From a virus, in the IMG/VR virus record IMGVR_UViG_3300025000_000397, positions 1 to 24,984 of that record: a stretch of 24,984 bases of DNA; one strand, 5' to 3'. This document shows, one piece after another, positions 23,880 to 24,984 of the stretch. The notes beneath the pieces are model-generated. The model was not told where the DNA came from, ran no database searches, and saw only the letters and a program-made list of their open reading frames with translations. The translations under genes and the position numbers were made by a program. Each line of letters begins with the position of its first letter. Within the stretch, counting starts at the first letter, position 1.

Positions 23880-24824
23880 ATGGCAAACCAATCCGGCAAC
23901 ATGGAACAAATACTCGGAACCTCAATTATAAACAACGAAACACGCTTCATAAAAACAGATGATAATGGAATCCTTCTAACTCAAACTTCTATCACAGATC
24001 CTATCCCATCTGGAAATAATCTCATTGGTGCAACAATGACTCATGGTGATATAGCAATGGTAATGAGAGATTCAAATTTAGATCCAACTCATTTACTACT
24101 TGCTAATGCAACTTATACATCACCTGTCATTGACAGACCTCGGCAACCTGTTCCTGATGGAATGATTCGTATTTATGTAAAATCAAGTTCTACGGGATTA
24201 TTAACCTTACAACAAGCTGATACCTATAATCCTGCTACTCCAGATGTTGGATGGACAACGCTTGCAACGTTAAGTTGTAGTGCAACAATATCAGCATTAA
24301 TGCCTTGGACAACACCAACTAAACAATATATTAGATTTATTTTTGTAAATGGTGCTGTAGCTCAAACTGAATTTTTATTAAATCATTATACCCAAGGTGT
24401 AGGAGTCATACCAATTATGGAAGCAGATGGAGCTAATATTACATTGGGAACTAATTCTGCTACACCTGTTATAGATCCTAATGCACCAGGATCTATAAAT
24501 GCTAATCTTAAAGGAATATTAAAATACACTATAGGAACCCTAATTAACAATCAAACTAATAAAGCAGTTATAGCATCTACAAATATATTAACAGCAAATT
24601 ATACAGCTATAAATTATCAACAATCAACTTTAATGGTTTCTACAAGTGCTACAGGAATCTTATCACTTGCTGTAGATGGTGTTCTTAGCACATTAAATAG
24701 TGGAGTTGCATTAGATATTAATAAATGGTATGCATTTGATGTCCTTTTATTAAAAGATTCAACTTATAATCTTCAATTATCTGTTGATGCTACAATGCAA
24801 ATTAAATGGGTCGGAGGTGCTTAA
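23880..24824 (+). CDS. Virion surface protein, fibre/tail-tip candidate
   Basis: A 314-residue protein. ATG 23880 is chosen because AAAGGAAG lies 11 nt upstream; in-frame GTG 23868 overlaps that site. The protein is Thr/Asn/Ala-rich and appears all-beta: NETRFIKTDDNGILLTQTS start, PVPDGMIRIYVKSSSTGLLTLQQAD, and a C-terminal NYQQSTLMVSTSATGILSLAVDG repeat-like region ending in IKWVGGA. Its stop is 1 nt before the tail-collar gene, so the two are probably made together and may form one appendage. The first 120 nt of codon use (ACA, AAC, ACC rich) differ from the rest. No exact family is recognised. Confidence 0.5.
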   Translation: MANQSGNMEQILGTSIINNETRFIKTDDNGILLTQTSITDPIPSGNNLIGATMTHGDIAMVMRDSNLDPTHLLLANATYTSPVIDRPRQPVPDGMIRIYVKSSSTGLLTLQQADTYNPATPDVGWTTLATLSCSATISALMPWTTPTKQYIRFIFVNGAVAQTEFLLNHYTQGVGVIPIMEADGANITLGTNSATPVIDPNAPGSINANLKGILKYTIGTLINNQTNKAVIASTNILTANYTAINYQQSTLMVSTSATGILSLAVDGVLSTLNSGVALDINKWYAFDVLLLKDSTYNLQLSVDATMQIKWVGGA

Positions 24825-24825
24825 T

Positions 24826-24984
24826 ATGAAAACATGCCCACCACAAGGTTTACATAATATTAGTGGAATTACTGGAACAATTCAAATGTATGCAGGATTA
24901 ACAGCACCTTCGGGTTGGATGATTTGTGATGGTTCTGCTATATCAAGAGAAATATATTCAGAGTTATTTAATGTCATTGGAATA
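24826..24984 (+). CDS. Tail-collar domain protein, 3' partial
   Basis: GGAGGTGC lies 6 nt upstream of ATG 24826. The 53 visible residues contain the phage tail-collar domain hallmark: GTIQMYAGLTAPSGWMICDGSAISREIYSELFNVIG. This domain is found in short tail fibres, receptor-binding proteins and some capsid fibres. The gene runs off the window. Confidence 0.88.
   Translation, partial: MKTCPPQGLHNISGITGTIQMYAGLTAPSGWMICDGSAISREIYSELFNVIGI

Overview
This window is the late, structural half of the genome of a large tailed bacteriophage. The DNA is very AT-rich. Genes are tightly packed on the + strand, ribosome-binding sites are strong (AAAGGAGGTG type) and TTG/GTG starts are frequent. All of this points to a low-GC Bacillota (Firmicutes) host such as a Bacillus or Clostridium relative. 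I cannot name the species. I saw no tRNA, CRISPR array, IS element or integrase.

Layout. (1) 1-3343 is an accessory block: the 3' end of a metallophosphoesterase, a ClpP-like serine protease, two small unknown proteins, and a Rha-type protein whose C-terminus looks like a RusA resolvase. (2) 4806-9483 is the packaging module: a zinc-binding protein in the usual terminase small subunit position, the terminase large subunit (split by a +1 frameshift/stop at 6107) and the portal. (3) 10590-14498 is the capsid module: prohead protease fused to scaffold with two in-frame internal start sites, a decoration-like protein, and the major capsid gene, which I read as interrupted by a 369-nt ORF-less group I intron (14045-14413) with a short second exon (14414-14498). 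(4) 16029-21976 is the neck/tail module: a head-tail connector carrying an inserted beta domain, head-fibre/decoration-like proteins, a neck protein with an Ig-like tail, and a tail-tube candidate. (5) 23880-24984 holds two further surface proteins, the second a tail-collar protein cut by the window end.

Four free-standing homing endonuclease genes (about 3642-4769, 9613-10530, 14635-15963, 22106-23737) sit between the structural genes, each shortly downstream of a hairpin or terminator-like repeat. Three of them are a modular family: 1 and 4 share an N-terminal zinc module, and 1 and 3 share a C-terminal nuclease domain. The most notable points are the capsid-gene intron with a homing endonuclease just downstream of its second exon, the nested scaffold starts, the broken or programmed-frameshift terminase gene, the Rha/RusA-like fusion lacking one catalytic Asp, and two genes that seem to start at AUA.
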